Below the pieces are notes generated by a model. The model did not search any database. It saw only the letters and a program-made list of their open reading frames with translations, and was not told where the DNA came from. Made by a program: the position numbers and the translations under genes. This document shows positions 55,353-63,823 of a DNA stretch of 64,000 bases, in pieces (position 1 is the stretch's first letter; the number at the start of each line of letters is the position of its first letter). The stretch covers positions 620,001-684,000 of the forward strand of contig NZ_FMZH01000001.1 of assembly GCF_900101435.1 (NCBI RefSeq). The letters run 5' to 3'. Source of the DNA: Pedobacter soli (GTDB lineage: Bacteria > Bacteroidota > Bacteroidia > Sphingobacteriales > Sphingobacteriaceae).

Positions 55353-56038
55353 TTCAGGTTCTTTTTTAATTGGGTAACCAGTTCTTTTGCCGCCGGCGTA
55401 TCCATGCGTTCCAGTTCTTCAATCATTTTTAAGGTTGTAGCCTGATCTAAGGCTTGCCCTTGCTTTTCTGCTTTAAAATCATAGCCATAAGCTTCAAATA
55501 AACGATCGGTCCATTCGTTTCTCAAAGCATCAATCACCAGATGCACCCGAACATTTTCGCCAGCATTTACGATACTGTGGGTTTGATCGAAATCGATGTA
55601 CCAGCAAGAACCTTCTTCCAGTTTCAGCTGCTCGCCCCCTACCATAAACTTCAGTTCCTTATTGGTTTGAATGGGGATATGAATTCTAAGCGCCCCTCCT
55701 TCATAATTGCAACCAAGATCTCTGTGTGGCTTAATTTCTGCTCCCGGGTGTAGCGCCAGTAAACGAATGGTTTCTTTAGGGCACTCCCACTGTTCAATAA
55801 TCGATTTAAGGTATGGCAGTTGATTTAACAAAGATGTATCCTGATATTTATCCACTCCATAGTTGGCTAAAATATCATGTTCTTTTCCACTTGCAGAGCG
55901 CAAGGCAATACTTTGCCAACTCCCATCGTAATCCTGTTTGTTGAAATGATCTACCCAATGTTGTTGTAATGCAATGGCCAACTCGCCTTTAAGCAACGAA
56001 ACGTTATAGTTTTGGTTAAACTGAATGTATTTTAGCAA
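55349..56038 (-). CDS. Aspartyl/asparaginyl beta-hydroxylase-domain protein
   Basis: A 229-residue cupin-fold, iron and 2-oxoglutarate-dependent oxygenase. The iron site is visible as HRD in IKPHRDLGCNYEGG (about 131-144) and the distal histidine in DQTHSIVNAG (about 176-185), with the oxoglutarate-binding arginine probably in VRVHLVID. Family members hydroxylate Asp or Asn in proteins or small molecules. The gene is divergent from a second oxygenase gene (56184) and coupled to the sulfotransferase. Confidence 0.88.
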   Translation of the reverse strand: MLKYIQFNQNYNVSLLKGELAIALQQHWVDHFNKQDYDGSWQSIALRSASGKEHDILANYGVDKYQDTSLLNQLPYLKSIIEQWECPKETIRLLALHPGAEIKPHRDLGCNYEGGALRIHIPIQTNKELKFMVGGEQLKLEEGSCWYIDFDQTHSIVNAGENVRVHLVIDALRNEWTDRLFEAYGYDFKAEKQGQALDQATTLKMIEELERMDTPAAKELVTQLKKNLK

Positions 56039-56183
56039 GGTCGGGATGTTTGCTGTAATATTAGTTATTGTTTTTTAATGCGCAAATATTTTAACTGGTT
56101 TTTCTTTCTAAAACCTACAGCTATTTTTAAAATTGCAATTTTAATCTTAGTATTAACCTGATTTAACTTGCTCAAAGCGCTAT

Positions 56184-57134
56184 ATGCACAATTCTTCTAT
56201 ATCACCGTTTCTCGATGTTTACCGGCTTCATCATCATCCCAGCCATCCACACAAACAAACAGATGTTTCTTTTACACAAACAGAACAGCTTTTCCTGAAT
56301 GTATTTCAACTGGGTTTATTTGAAGTTTATGATTTTTTATACACCAAATGCATAGACAGCAATCATTTTAGGCAATGGATTATCGATGTGAAAGGGCAGG
56401 ATTTCTATGATGCTGCATCGCTACAATTCAACACGTTACAAAAACGCCAAAAAGGGCAAGAAACTGATTTTATTGATGTATTAACAGCCGAACAGCACGC
56501 TTTTTGGAATACGAATGGCTACCTCAAAGTAGAAAAATTAATTGGAGAACAAGACTGTGATGCCGTAACCGACCTGATTTGCCAAACTCTGAATATCGAT
56601 TTAGCTGATGCTGCAACCTGGTATCCGCAACATGAGTTATTACAGGGCTTAATGTTACAGAAATATCAGGATGAAGCCATTGCAAATATTCGCAATTACA
56701 CTCCACTTAAAGCAGTTTTTAGCAGCTTGTATGGTCACAACAATATTTTAGCCAATTGTGAAAAGGTAAGTTATAATCCACCGGTAAATCAACATTTCAC
56801 TTTTAAAGGCAGTCCGTTACATTGGGATATTAATTTCGAAATAGGTCCCAGATATTACATTCAGGGCCTATTGTATCTGAATGATGTTCCGGCCAACAGA
56901 GGCGCTTTTACTTTAATTCCAGGCTTTCATCATCAGATTGATGACTACCTAACCCAATTCGACCATCCTGAAAGCGCAATAGCAGATTTACGCAATAAAG
57001 GACTGGAAATTCCTGTTGAAGGTAAAAAGGGCGATTTAATTGTTTGGTTAGAGTCGCTTCCGCATGCGGCCAGTCCGAATCGTTCTGATTTACCAAGATT
57101 TGTTCAGTATGTGAGTTTTAATGAGTTAAACTAG
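56184..57134 (+). CDS. Phytanoyl-CoA dioxygenase-family oxygenase
   Basis: A 316-residue iron/2-oxoglutarate oxygenase. The iron ligands are HWD in SPLHWDINFE (about 211-220) and the distal His in LPHAASPNRSDLPRF (about 292), which also contains the expected arginine. The N-terminal ~95 residues form an extra helical domain. Substrate unknown. The 145-base divergent gap (56039-56183) shared with the beta-hydroxylase gene suggests common control. Confidence 0.87.
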   Translation: MHNSSISPFLDVYRLHHHPSHPHKQTDVSFTQTEQLFLNVFQLGLFEVYDFLYTKCIDSNHFRQWIIDVKGQDFYDAASLQFNTLQKRQKGQETDFIDVLTAEQHAFWNTNGYLKVEKLIGEQDCDAVTDLICQTLNIDLADAATWYPQHELLQGLMLQKYQDEAIANIRNYTPLKAVFSSLYGHNNILANCEKVSYNPPVNQHFTFKGSPLHWDINFEIGPRYYIQGLLYLNDVPANRGAFTLIPGFHHQIDDYLTQFDHPESAIADLRNKGLEIPVEGKKGDLIVWLESLPHAASPNRSDLPRFVQYVSFNELN

Positions 57135-57140
57135 CTTTTC

Positions 57141-57770
57141 AACCGCAAAGTTCGAAAAGAAAAAACGCGAAGGACGCTAAGTCATTTTTACCACAAAGAG
57201 TACAGAGAAAAAACACAGGGCACACAAAGCACAGCTTTATAGCAACTACAGAACATCAAAATCATCCTTGTTTTCCGTGCATCCGTGGCTTTTAACCGCA
57301 AAGAGCGCGGAGAAAAAACGCAAAGGGCGCTAAGAACCGTTTTATGGTAAATACAGAAGCACCAAAATCATCTGTGTTTTCCGTGCATCCGTGGCTTTTA
57401 ACCGCAAAGGGCGCGGAGAAAAAACGCAAAGGGCGCAAAGTCATTTTTACCACAAAGAGTACAGAGAAAAAACACCGAGCACACAAAGCACAGTTTTATT
57501 GCAACTACAGAACATCAAAATCATCCGTGTTTTCCGTGTCTCCGTGGCTGATTTAACCGCAAAGTTTGCAAAGAAGAAACGCGAAGGATGCAAAGCTGTT
57601 TTTTTACCACAGAGGGCTACAGAGAAAAAACACAGAGCACACAAAGTACAGTTTTATTGCAACTACAGAACATCAAAATCATCCGTGTTTTCCGTGCCTC
57701 CGTGGCTGATTTAGCCGCAAAGCGCACAAAAATTTCCCAGTCAAATCTGTGAATCTGTGGCTGATTTTTA
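57141..57770 (+). repeat. Dispersed long repeat, locus 3 (four units and a partial fifth)
   Basis: Units start AACCGCAAAG at about 57141, 57294, 57400 and 57555; a fifth eroded start lies near 57712. Each has AGAAAAAACGC-type and ACAGAGAAAAAACAC words and most end CATCCGTGTTTTCCGTG, then TCCGTGGCT. Same family as loci 1 and 2 but another subtype. It explains the gene-free stretch 57135-57888. Confidence 0.85.
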
Positions 57771-57888
57771 TTATTCCCCCTTCAACAAAGGAACCAGATT
57801 AATAGGCGTTGCCATATGCTTTCCATTATTTTTTTTAATTTTAAAGCTGCTCACCACCATAAACATCTATACTTTAAACAACCACACC

Positions 57889-58332
57889 ATGAAAGACAAC
57901 AATCAGGAACAAGAACATCAATCACCAGCAGCACAAGCCTTTGCCCAAACCTTTTTTCATGGAACAAAAGCAGATTTAAAACCCGGAGATCTGATTACAA
58001 CCGGATATCAATCGAACTTTGTAGATAAAAAACTGAAACACATTTACCTGTCGGCTACCTTACACGCCGCAATATGGGGTGCGGAACTGGCCTCGGGCAG
58101 CGAACCTGAGCGCATTTACCTGGTAGAGGCTACCGGACCACTTGAAGATGATCCCAATGTAACGGATAAAAAATTCCCTGGTAATCCGACGATGTCTTAC
58201 CGTTCAACCCATCCTTTCAAAGTTATTGGCGAAGTTAAGTTATGGGAAAGTCACTCGCCCGAACAGGTTAATACCATGAAAGCCGGAATTGAAAAGCTTA
58301 AACAAGAAGGCATTATGGCAATTGAGGAATAA
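57889..58332 (+). CDS. arr: NAD-dependent rifampin ADP-ribosyltransferase
   Basis: A 147-residue Arr protein. The start at 57889 is preferred; the longer frame from 57757 adds 44 hydrophobic residues that come from repeat-derived DNA. The family core is complete: FFHGTKADLKPGDLI (about 22-36), AAIWGAELASG (about 64-74), YLVEATGPLEDDPN (about 81-94), DKKFPGNPT and YRSTHPF. It inactivates rifamycins by ADP-ribosylation at a hydroxyl. It is a single gene directly after the repeat array. Confidence 0.93.
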   Translation: MKDNNQEQEHQSPAAQAFAQTFFHGTKADLKPGDLITTGYQSNFVDKKLKHIYLSATLHAAIWGAELASGSEPERIYLVEATGPLEDDPNVTDKKFPGNPTMSYRSTHPFKVIGEVKLWESHSPEQVNTMKAGIEKLKQEGIMAIEE

Positions 58333-58347
58333 GCGTGAATAGCTTGC

Positions 58348-59403
58348 TTAACGAGTGGCCAAAGTTGCATCCAGAATTTCGGCAATAGAAAAAACTGCAG
58401 CACAAATAAATTCATCTGCTGCACCATAATAGATCGTAAGCTTGTCGCCATTTACCACATGCCCGTTGGTAAAAACCACACGGCCAAAAAAACCATTGAG
58501 TTCATAAGGTTCGGCAGGAACCATTATCGGTTCTATTGTTCTGCCCAATACAATTGCCGGGTTATCCAAATCGAGCAAAAAAGCACCCAAACAGTATCTT
58601 TGCGACTGGTCGGCACCGTGATAAATGGCAAGCCAACCTTTTTCGGTGAGGATTGGTGCTGCCCCTGCCCCAACACGTGCGCTATCCCACATATCCGGCC
58701 TGGTTTTAACAATACATTTGTGGTTTCCCCAGCGTTCGCCATCTACCGAATCGCAAAGCCAAATGAAGTTACCACCAATTTCTTTCGAACTTGGCCGGTG
58801 TAAGGCAAAAAACTTCCCGTCTATTTTTTCTTCAAACAAAGCACAGTCTTTATTGTGCGGAGGCAAAATCATTACCGGTAGGGAAAAGTTTTTCCAATCT
58901 TTAGTAGTTCGCAATCCAACCCCTACTCCTGAAGGAGAAACCGCAGTGTAGGTCAGATAAAAAGTTTCATCAATCTTTACAACCCTGCAATCCTCAATCC
59001 CAAAACGCTCCAGTTCGCCCATTCCAAAAATTCCGGGATATCCTTCTTCCTCAGTAAAGTTTATGCCATCGTTACTACTCAACAATCTAAGGTGCGAAAT
59101 GGTTGTGAGATAATCGAGACCACGGTAGTTCATTACCCGCGCATCGGTAGCAATTAATTCAGGATCATTTAGCGCAACTGCAGCTATTTCCAATTTTCCG
59201 GATGCATTCATGGTTGGAAAAAACACAAAGCCTTCTTTTTGTGCAATGTTTTCTGCCACCCGTACCAGCAGCCAGGTTTTCCCTTTAAAACGGAAAACAC
59301 CAGGGTTAAGCAGACAGATTACCTGCAATGATTTTTCGCTGGGTGTAATATCGCGGGGCAGTAAAATCGGGTTGGATTCAAATCTGTGGGCAAGGTCTTT
59401 CAT
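58348..59403 (-). CDS. GH130-family glycoside phosphorylase/hydrolase
   Basis: A 351-residue five-bladed beta-propeller enzyme. GH130 features are present: ARVMNYRG (about 93), the catalytic aspartate in GIEDCRV (about 137), HRPS (about 202) and DSARVGAGAAPI (about 241), and YHGAD (about 259). It probably acts on beta-mannosides, by phosphorolysis if the phosphate-binding Arg/His set is complete. No signal peptide is present, so it is cytoplasmic. Convergent with arr, with 15 bases between the genes. Confidence 0.9.
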   Translation of the reverse strand: MKDLAHRFESNPILLPRDITPSEKSLQVICLLNPGVFRFKGKTWLLVRVAENIAQKEGFVFFPTMNASGKLEIAAVALNDPELIATDARVMNYRGLDYLTTISHLRLLSSNDGINFTEEEGYPGIFGMGELERFGIEDCRVVKIDETFYLTYTAVSPSGVGVGLRTTKDWKNFSLPVMILPPHNKDCALFEEKIDGKFFALHRPSSKEIGGNFIWLCDSVDGERWGNHKCIVKTRPDMWDSARVGAGAAPILTEKGWLAIYHGADQSQRYCLGAFLLDLDNPAIVLGRTIEPIMVPAEPYELNGFFGRVVFTNGHVVNGDKLTIYYGAADEFICAAVFSIAEILDATLATR

Positions 59404-59485
59404 GTTTTAATGAACACCTCCGGATGGTTAATGTTTTAACTTTAACCTGCTGACCTTCAAACACAGTAAGCAAAGCCTTAACTGA

Positions 59486-60184
59486 TTAACAAATGAGCAG
59501 TAAGCGATATTCACCATCGTTTTCTACAGGCGCCCGATGCACACAGGGCAAAACTTTTTGTTGAGGGTGATCTACCGCTAATTTCCAAAGATGCCCCAGA
59601 CCTAAATTTGTGGGTTGCGCGCCAGATTTAGGCTGATAGTGCAGATCGAAAAAATACTCCTTTAAAAAGTCTTCAAATTCAGCATCGGAGCCATCGTGTA
59701 AGGCTTTAAGCTTTTCGCGGATTTCGGGAATTAAAACTTTCTGTTCGGCCTGATCATTTGGCAAAATATCACTCGATGCCCCATAATACGTACATAAAAA
59801 AGTATCAGTAGCCACCGGAGAGCGATCTACATGATAGGAATATACATCGGTTGAAATGAAATCGAGCTCCTCATCACGCTGATAATTTTTAATAAGGTTG
59901 AGTGAAGGTGATGCGCCAAAATCAGCAAGCAACTTCAAATCAGTTAAGATGATCCCTCTGGCAATATTTCCCATTTCAGTAAGCTCAAGCGATAAAAGAT
60001 TTTCGGCAGAAATTTCTGTAATATTTTGATCCAGCTGAAGTTTAGCCACAATTTCTTTAAAATCGCGATCCAGTTCCCTGTACCAGCACAATGCATTGAT
60101 GGCTCCCTGAAAATTAGTACCCATCAGTTCGGCAAAAGTAGTCACTACGCCAATTTGATGGTTATCCGAAAATTTAGCGTTCAT
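59486..60184 (-). CDS. Hypothetical protein, DUF1826-like
   Basis: A 232-residue soluble protein. It resembles the DUF1826 family by memory: a central VYSYHVDRSPVATDTFLCTY segment (about 123-142), then YYGASSDIL and the C-terminal CVHRAPVENDGEYRLLLI (about 213-230). The HxD near 127 and the late HR recall an iron/oxoglutarate oxygenase-like fold, but this was not verified. The function of the family is unknown. It is 82 bases upstream of the GH130 gene, same strand. Confidence 0.65.
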   Translation of the reverse strand: MNAKFSDNHQIGVVTTFAELMGTNFQGAINALCWYRELDRDFKEIVAKLQLDQNITEISAENLLSLELTEMGNIARGIILTDLKLLADFGASPSLNLIKNYQRDEELDFISTDVYSYHVDRSPVATDTFLCTYYGASSDILPNDQAEQKVLIPEIREKLKALHDGSDAEFEDFLKEYFFDLHYQPKSGAQPTNLGLGHLWKLAVDHPQQKVLPCVHRAPVENDGEYRLLLIC

Positions 60185-60480
60185 TTACTTAACAGTATTT
60201 ATTGAAGAATTACCCCCGGTATAAAAAAATAACATAAACACTTATGCTCAAAAACAGGTCTAAAGGAGCATAATTTTGCATCACAATGTTAAAAACTCAG
60301 GTTTAAAAAACAAAATTTCTATAAAAAAAACGTCTGGAATGTTTTTCAATATACAATACGCCGCAAAACACCATCTTCAAATCAAATTTATCCTACCAGT
60401 GCCACATTAAAAACATACCGCGTTTTACTGCATTAAAATCTAAAAATTTTGCAAATTGCAATGTAAAACCAAACCCTCCC

Positions 60481-61113
60481 ATGACCCGGAAAACTACTGA
60501 CGGCCCTTTAAGGAACAAAGAGCGTACAAAAAAAGCAATGATCTCGGCTGTAGGTAAAATCCTGGTTAAAGAAGGATTTACCGGTCTTAATGTTAGCAAA
60601 GTTGCAGCAAAGGCTAAAATCGACCGTAAGTTAATTTACGATTACTTTGGTGGTATGGAAGGTTTGGTAAAAGAATACCTGAATACCAGGGATTTCTGGG
60701 CATCTAACACCGAACAAATTGAGCAGGCTATCCCGGAAAATACCGCAGATATTGGCAAAGCAGCAACCTGCGATATATTGGAACAACAGTTTGATGCGCT
60801 AATGGAAAATGCTGAGATGCGTAGTATCATAACCTGGGCGCTTTGCCAGGACCTGAAACCATTAAGAGAGCTTAACGAAGCCCGTGAGGAGCTGGCTGAA
60901 GCTTTTTTTACCAATCTGGCCGATGCCTATTTTAAAGATAAGGACAAAAATTTCAGGGCGGTGGTTGCCATTTTAATCAGCGCCAATTATTATATGACCC
61001 TGATTAGCCAGGTGAATGGCAGTAAAATATGTGGAATCGATATCCAAAAAACCGAAGACCAGGAAGCAATAAAAAAGACTTTCAGGCAAATTATCGATTG
61101 GGCATATGCATAA
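60481..61113 (+). CDS. TetR/AcrR-family transcriptional regulator
   Basis: A 210-residue regulator with the TetR helix-turn-helix at the N terminus (about 18-62: AVGKILVKEGFTGLNVSKVAAKAKI, seen in parts, then KLIYDYFGGMEGLVKEYL). An all-helical ligand domain follows. It is convergent with an ABC-2 exporter pair, which it may control. Gene starts after a 296-base region in which I see nothing specific. Confidence 0.9.
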   Translation: MTRKTTDGPLRNKERTKKAMISAVGKILVKEGFTGLNVSKVAAKAKIDRKLIYDYFGGMEGLVKEYLNTRDFWASNTEQIEQAIPENTADIGKAATCDILEQQFDALMENAEMRSIITWALCQDLKPLRELNEAREELAEAFFTNLADAYFKDKDKNFRAVVAILISANYYMTLISQVNGSKICGIDIQKTEDQEAIKKTFRQIIDWAYA

Positions 61114-61135
61114 CGCGCGTGCGCTGCCTGCACCA

Positions 61136-61885
61136 TTATTTGGTATTCCACTTAAATAATTTAATGCCCACACCGGCAAATAATAGCACATAGCCAATGG
61201 ATATGAGCACTGCCACACTTGTAGCGGAAGACCATGTTTGCGGAATCATACTGGTAGCCAGCATCATTTTCACAGCACCGTACGGAGAATAATGTATATA
61301 CTTCTTAACCTGCTCCCCAAGGGTACCCAATTCGCCAAACATGCCCACCATAATAAAGATAAAATATACAATCCTCGTAGTGGCATTAACAGTTTCAGGA
61401 TTTTTGATCAGGCCAACAATCAGCTGCCCCAGCGATAAATAAACTGCACCGCCCAAAAAAGCCACAAAAAAGGTTATGACATAACCTGCTAATGTTAGCG
61501 TAACACCATCATACGATTTGCCGATAATAAAGATGAGTATGGTGAGGAGCATAATCATAAAAAGTTGTATAGCCAGTCTGCTTACCATAATTGCCCAGGT
61601 AGGCACCGGAGCAACCCTTAATCTTTGAAATATTCCCTTATCCCTGTCTCGTGCTACTGTAATGGAGTACCCCATCAACCCAATTGCCATCAGGCCAAAG
61701 GTAATGGCCGCTGAGAGCGCATAAGCACCTCCCAATTTAGGAATGAGGGGTTTCCACGATATTAATATAACCACAGGCACAAGAAGTGCCAGGATAGCGG
61801 AACGGCGGTTAGCCCTGAGGACTGCGAAATCTGCTTTTAACAATGCCATTAAGGCGGTGTTGGTTTTAGGAATTGATACCGACAT
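61136..61885 (-). CDS. ABC-2-type transporter permease
   Basis: A 249-residue inner-membrane protein with six predicted helices. The first lies at about 27-48 after a cytoplasmic N terminus, and the cytosolic loop ARDRDKGIFQRLRVAPVPTW (about 78-97) matches the ABC-2/DrrB-type family. It starts 10 bases after the ATPase stop, forming an exporter for a drug or metabolite. Substrate unknown. Confidence 0.9.
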   Translation of the reverse strand: MSVSIPKTNTALMALLKADFAVLRANRRSAILALLVPVVILISWKPLIPKLGGAYALSAAITFGLMAIGLMGYSITVARDRDKGIFQRLRVAPVPTWAIMVSRLAIQLFMIMLLTILIFIIGKSYDGVTLTLAGYVITFFVAFLGGAVYLSLGQLIVGLIKNPETVNATTRIVYFIFIMVGMFGELGTLGEQVKKYIHYSPYGAVKMMLATSMIPQTWSSATSVAVLISIGYVLLFAGVGIKLFKWNTK

Positions 61886-61895
61886 CTGAAAATTT

Positions 61896-62672
61896 TTAGG
61901 CGCGCACTTCGCGACCGGTTAATGCAATAAACACGTCTTCCAAAGTAATTTTTCCACGGCGGGAAACAGCAATAACCTCCGGATCATTGCGGTGTTTTTC
62001 TATCAGCGCCTGGGGTTCATCGATGGTGATGATCTTACCGTGATCAACTATAGCAATGCGGTCGCAGATCGCTTCAGCTTCCTCCATTGAATGCGTAGTT
62101 AATAAAACGGCATGTCCGCTTTTACGGATCGCTTCTATACGTTCCCACAATTGCCTGCGCGACTGTGGATCAAGACCTGTGGTAGGTTCGTCAAGCATAA
62201 CCAGACGCGGATGATGTATGGTTGAGATGACAAGCGACAAGCGTTGTTGCTGTCCACCGGATAGCTGGGCAAATCTCCTATGCACAGCGTCTTCCAACTG
62301 GATTTCTTTTAAAATCCGGTTAAGCCCGTTTTTATCAAGTGGTACACCGTATATACCAGAGAACAGCTGCAGTATCTGCACCACATTAAGTTCAGGCTGA
62401 AAGGTTGTTGACTGCAATTGTACGCCCATTGCCGCACGTGCGTGCAAGGGATTTTTAATTACGTCATAGCCGTCGACAATGATAGTGCCTGAAGAAAACC
62501 TGACCAAACCTTCTATTGCACTCAATGTGCTGGTCTTGCCAGCCCCATTAGGACCGAGCAGGCCAAAAATTTCTCCAGGCAAAACGCTGAAGCTAATGTT
62601 TTTCACAGCCTCGAAATTCCCATAGCTAACAGAAAGGTTTTCGACATTTAAAAGGCTTTGACTGATCTCCAT
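61896..62672 (-). CDS. ABC transporter ATP-binding protein
   Basis: A 258-residue ATPase. Walker A is GPNGAGKTS (about 38-46), the signature motif LSGGQQQR (about 137-144), Walker B LVMLDEPTTGLDP (about 155-167) and the switch His in TTHSMEEAE. The pattern fits DrrA/CcmA-type exporters. It works with the adjacent ABC-2 permease. Confidence 0.95.
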   Translation of the reverse strand: MEISQSLLNVENLSVSYGNFEAVKNISFSVLPGEIFGLLGPNGAGKTSTLSAIEGLVRFSSGTIIVDGYDVIKNPLHARAAMGVQLQSTTFQPELNVVQILQLFSGIYGVPLDKNGLNRILKEIQLEDAVHRRFAQLSGGQQQRLSLVISTIHHPRLVMLDEPTTGLDPQSRRQLWERIEAIRKSGHAVLLTTHSMEEAEAICDRIAIVDHGKIITIDEPQALIEKHRNDPEVIAVSRRGKITLEDVFIALTGREVRA

Positions 62673-62773
62673 ATACCAAAGATATAAATTTAGGCCTATT
62701 CAATGTTCTCCTTAATAAATCTGTTAGCTGCTTAGGTTATGGTTTTACAAAAAGTCATTCCAAACAAGCGACT

Positions 62774-63427
62774 TTAGTTTGTAGAAGACAAAGACATGGA
62801 TAATTTATTGCCAGGGGCTTTACCAAAATGGCCAGTATACCATTCAATCAGTTTATCAGATTTAAACTGGCTGTTGCCGTTGATACCTCTAATGAACCGT
62901 TTGGCAGATTTAGTTCCATCTTCGCCCTGCATAGCTTGAAAAAGCACATAATCAACTAAAATTTTGTCGTCAGGCTTTGGGCCCTTGTAGGCTAAAATGG
63001 CTCCATCCTTTCCAATAATAAATGGCGCAGGATCATTCAGTTTCAAAATCTTACGGAATTCAGCCGATGATGCATCATCAACTAACCTGTTGGTTGTAGA
63101 TGAGCTATCTGAGCCGACAATTAGATTAGCAAAAACTACGTCGGGATATTTAGCAAAACGTTCTTTGAGTAACCGGTACGACTTTTCTTGCTCTGCAGAT
63201 AATTTCTTATTTCCCCAAACATACAGATAGACAGTTTTTCCGTCATACAAATTTTTAAATGTTTGATGCTTACCATTCGGATCTTCGATCTGGATGTCGG
63301 AGATATAGGTGCTGGTATAATCATTATAATCTTTAACCAGGAGTTTGGCAAAACCTTTAACCATCATGGTGCAAGAACTGGTAAAAACGCAAAGGCCTAA
63401 AATAAACAGGTAAATAATTTTTTTCAT
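62774..63427 (-). CDS. Lipoprotein with a thioredoxin-like region, no CxxC
   Basis: A 217-residue lipoprotein; the start at 63427 (MKKIIYLFILGL) gives a clean signal ending in the lipobox SSC (about residue 19). A stretch with YDGKTVYLYVWGNKKL (about 66-81) and DPAPFIIGKDGAILAYKGP looks like a peroxiredoxin/thioredoxin fold, but the redox CxxC is absent. Function unknown. Confidence 0.7.
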   Translation of the reverse strand: MKKIIYLFILGLCVFTSSCTMMVKGFAKLLVKDYNDYTSTYISDIQIEDPNGKHQTFKNLYDGKTVYLYVWGNKKLSAEQEKSYRLLKERFAKYPDVVFANLIVGSDSSSTTNRLVDDASSAEFRKILKLNDPAPFIIGKDGAILAYKGPKPDDKILVDYVLFQAMQGEDGTKSAKRFIRGINGNSQFKSDKLIEWYTGHFGKAPGNKLSMSLSSTN

Positions 63428-63610
63428 CTTTTTGAAATTTGTTAGGTGCTGCAAGTATGTTTATTATTTTGTATGCAGGAAAGACGACAAGGATTTATTA
63501 AAGGTTGCAACAGTATTCAAACATATTTTAATCTATTGCATTACCTTAGCCAGATGTATGATCATGACCATTATTACGGCAAGCGCTTAATAACTGCGAT
63601 TATGCTATAA

Positions 63611-63823
63611 AATAAAATTTCTGAGCATTGTGATTTCAGCGATCGCCAGCGTAAAATTGACTTTGGGTTACCGGGTGGTGCTGAAAGGCTGGTTTGGAAT
63701 CAACTGGCCTTAAGGGCAGAACTGCAATGGGGGCTTGTTCCGGTATTTCCAGGAAGCTTTAAAGGGATATCATTTAAAATGTACAATATCTTTGCAAACC
63801 TTGGCCTGGCTTATCACTTTTAA
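63611..63823 (+). pseudogene. C-terminal remnant of an outer-membrane beta-barrel protein
   Basis: About 70 codons open after a stop at 63608-63610, with no plausible start, ending in TAA. The product has amphipathic strand patterns (KIDFGLPGGAERLVW, LALRAELQWGLVPVF, NIFANLGLAYHF) and a terminal phenylalanine, a feature of outer-membrane barrels. The 5' part of the gene is missing. Likely a decayed gene. Confidence 0.55.

Noticed and set aside
57757..57888. N-terminal extension of arr with a hydrophobic stretch
   Set aside because: The DNA derives from the adjacent repeat array and the Arr family begins near the 57889 start.
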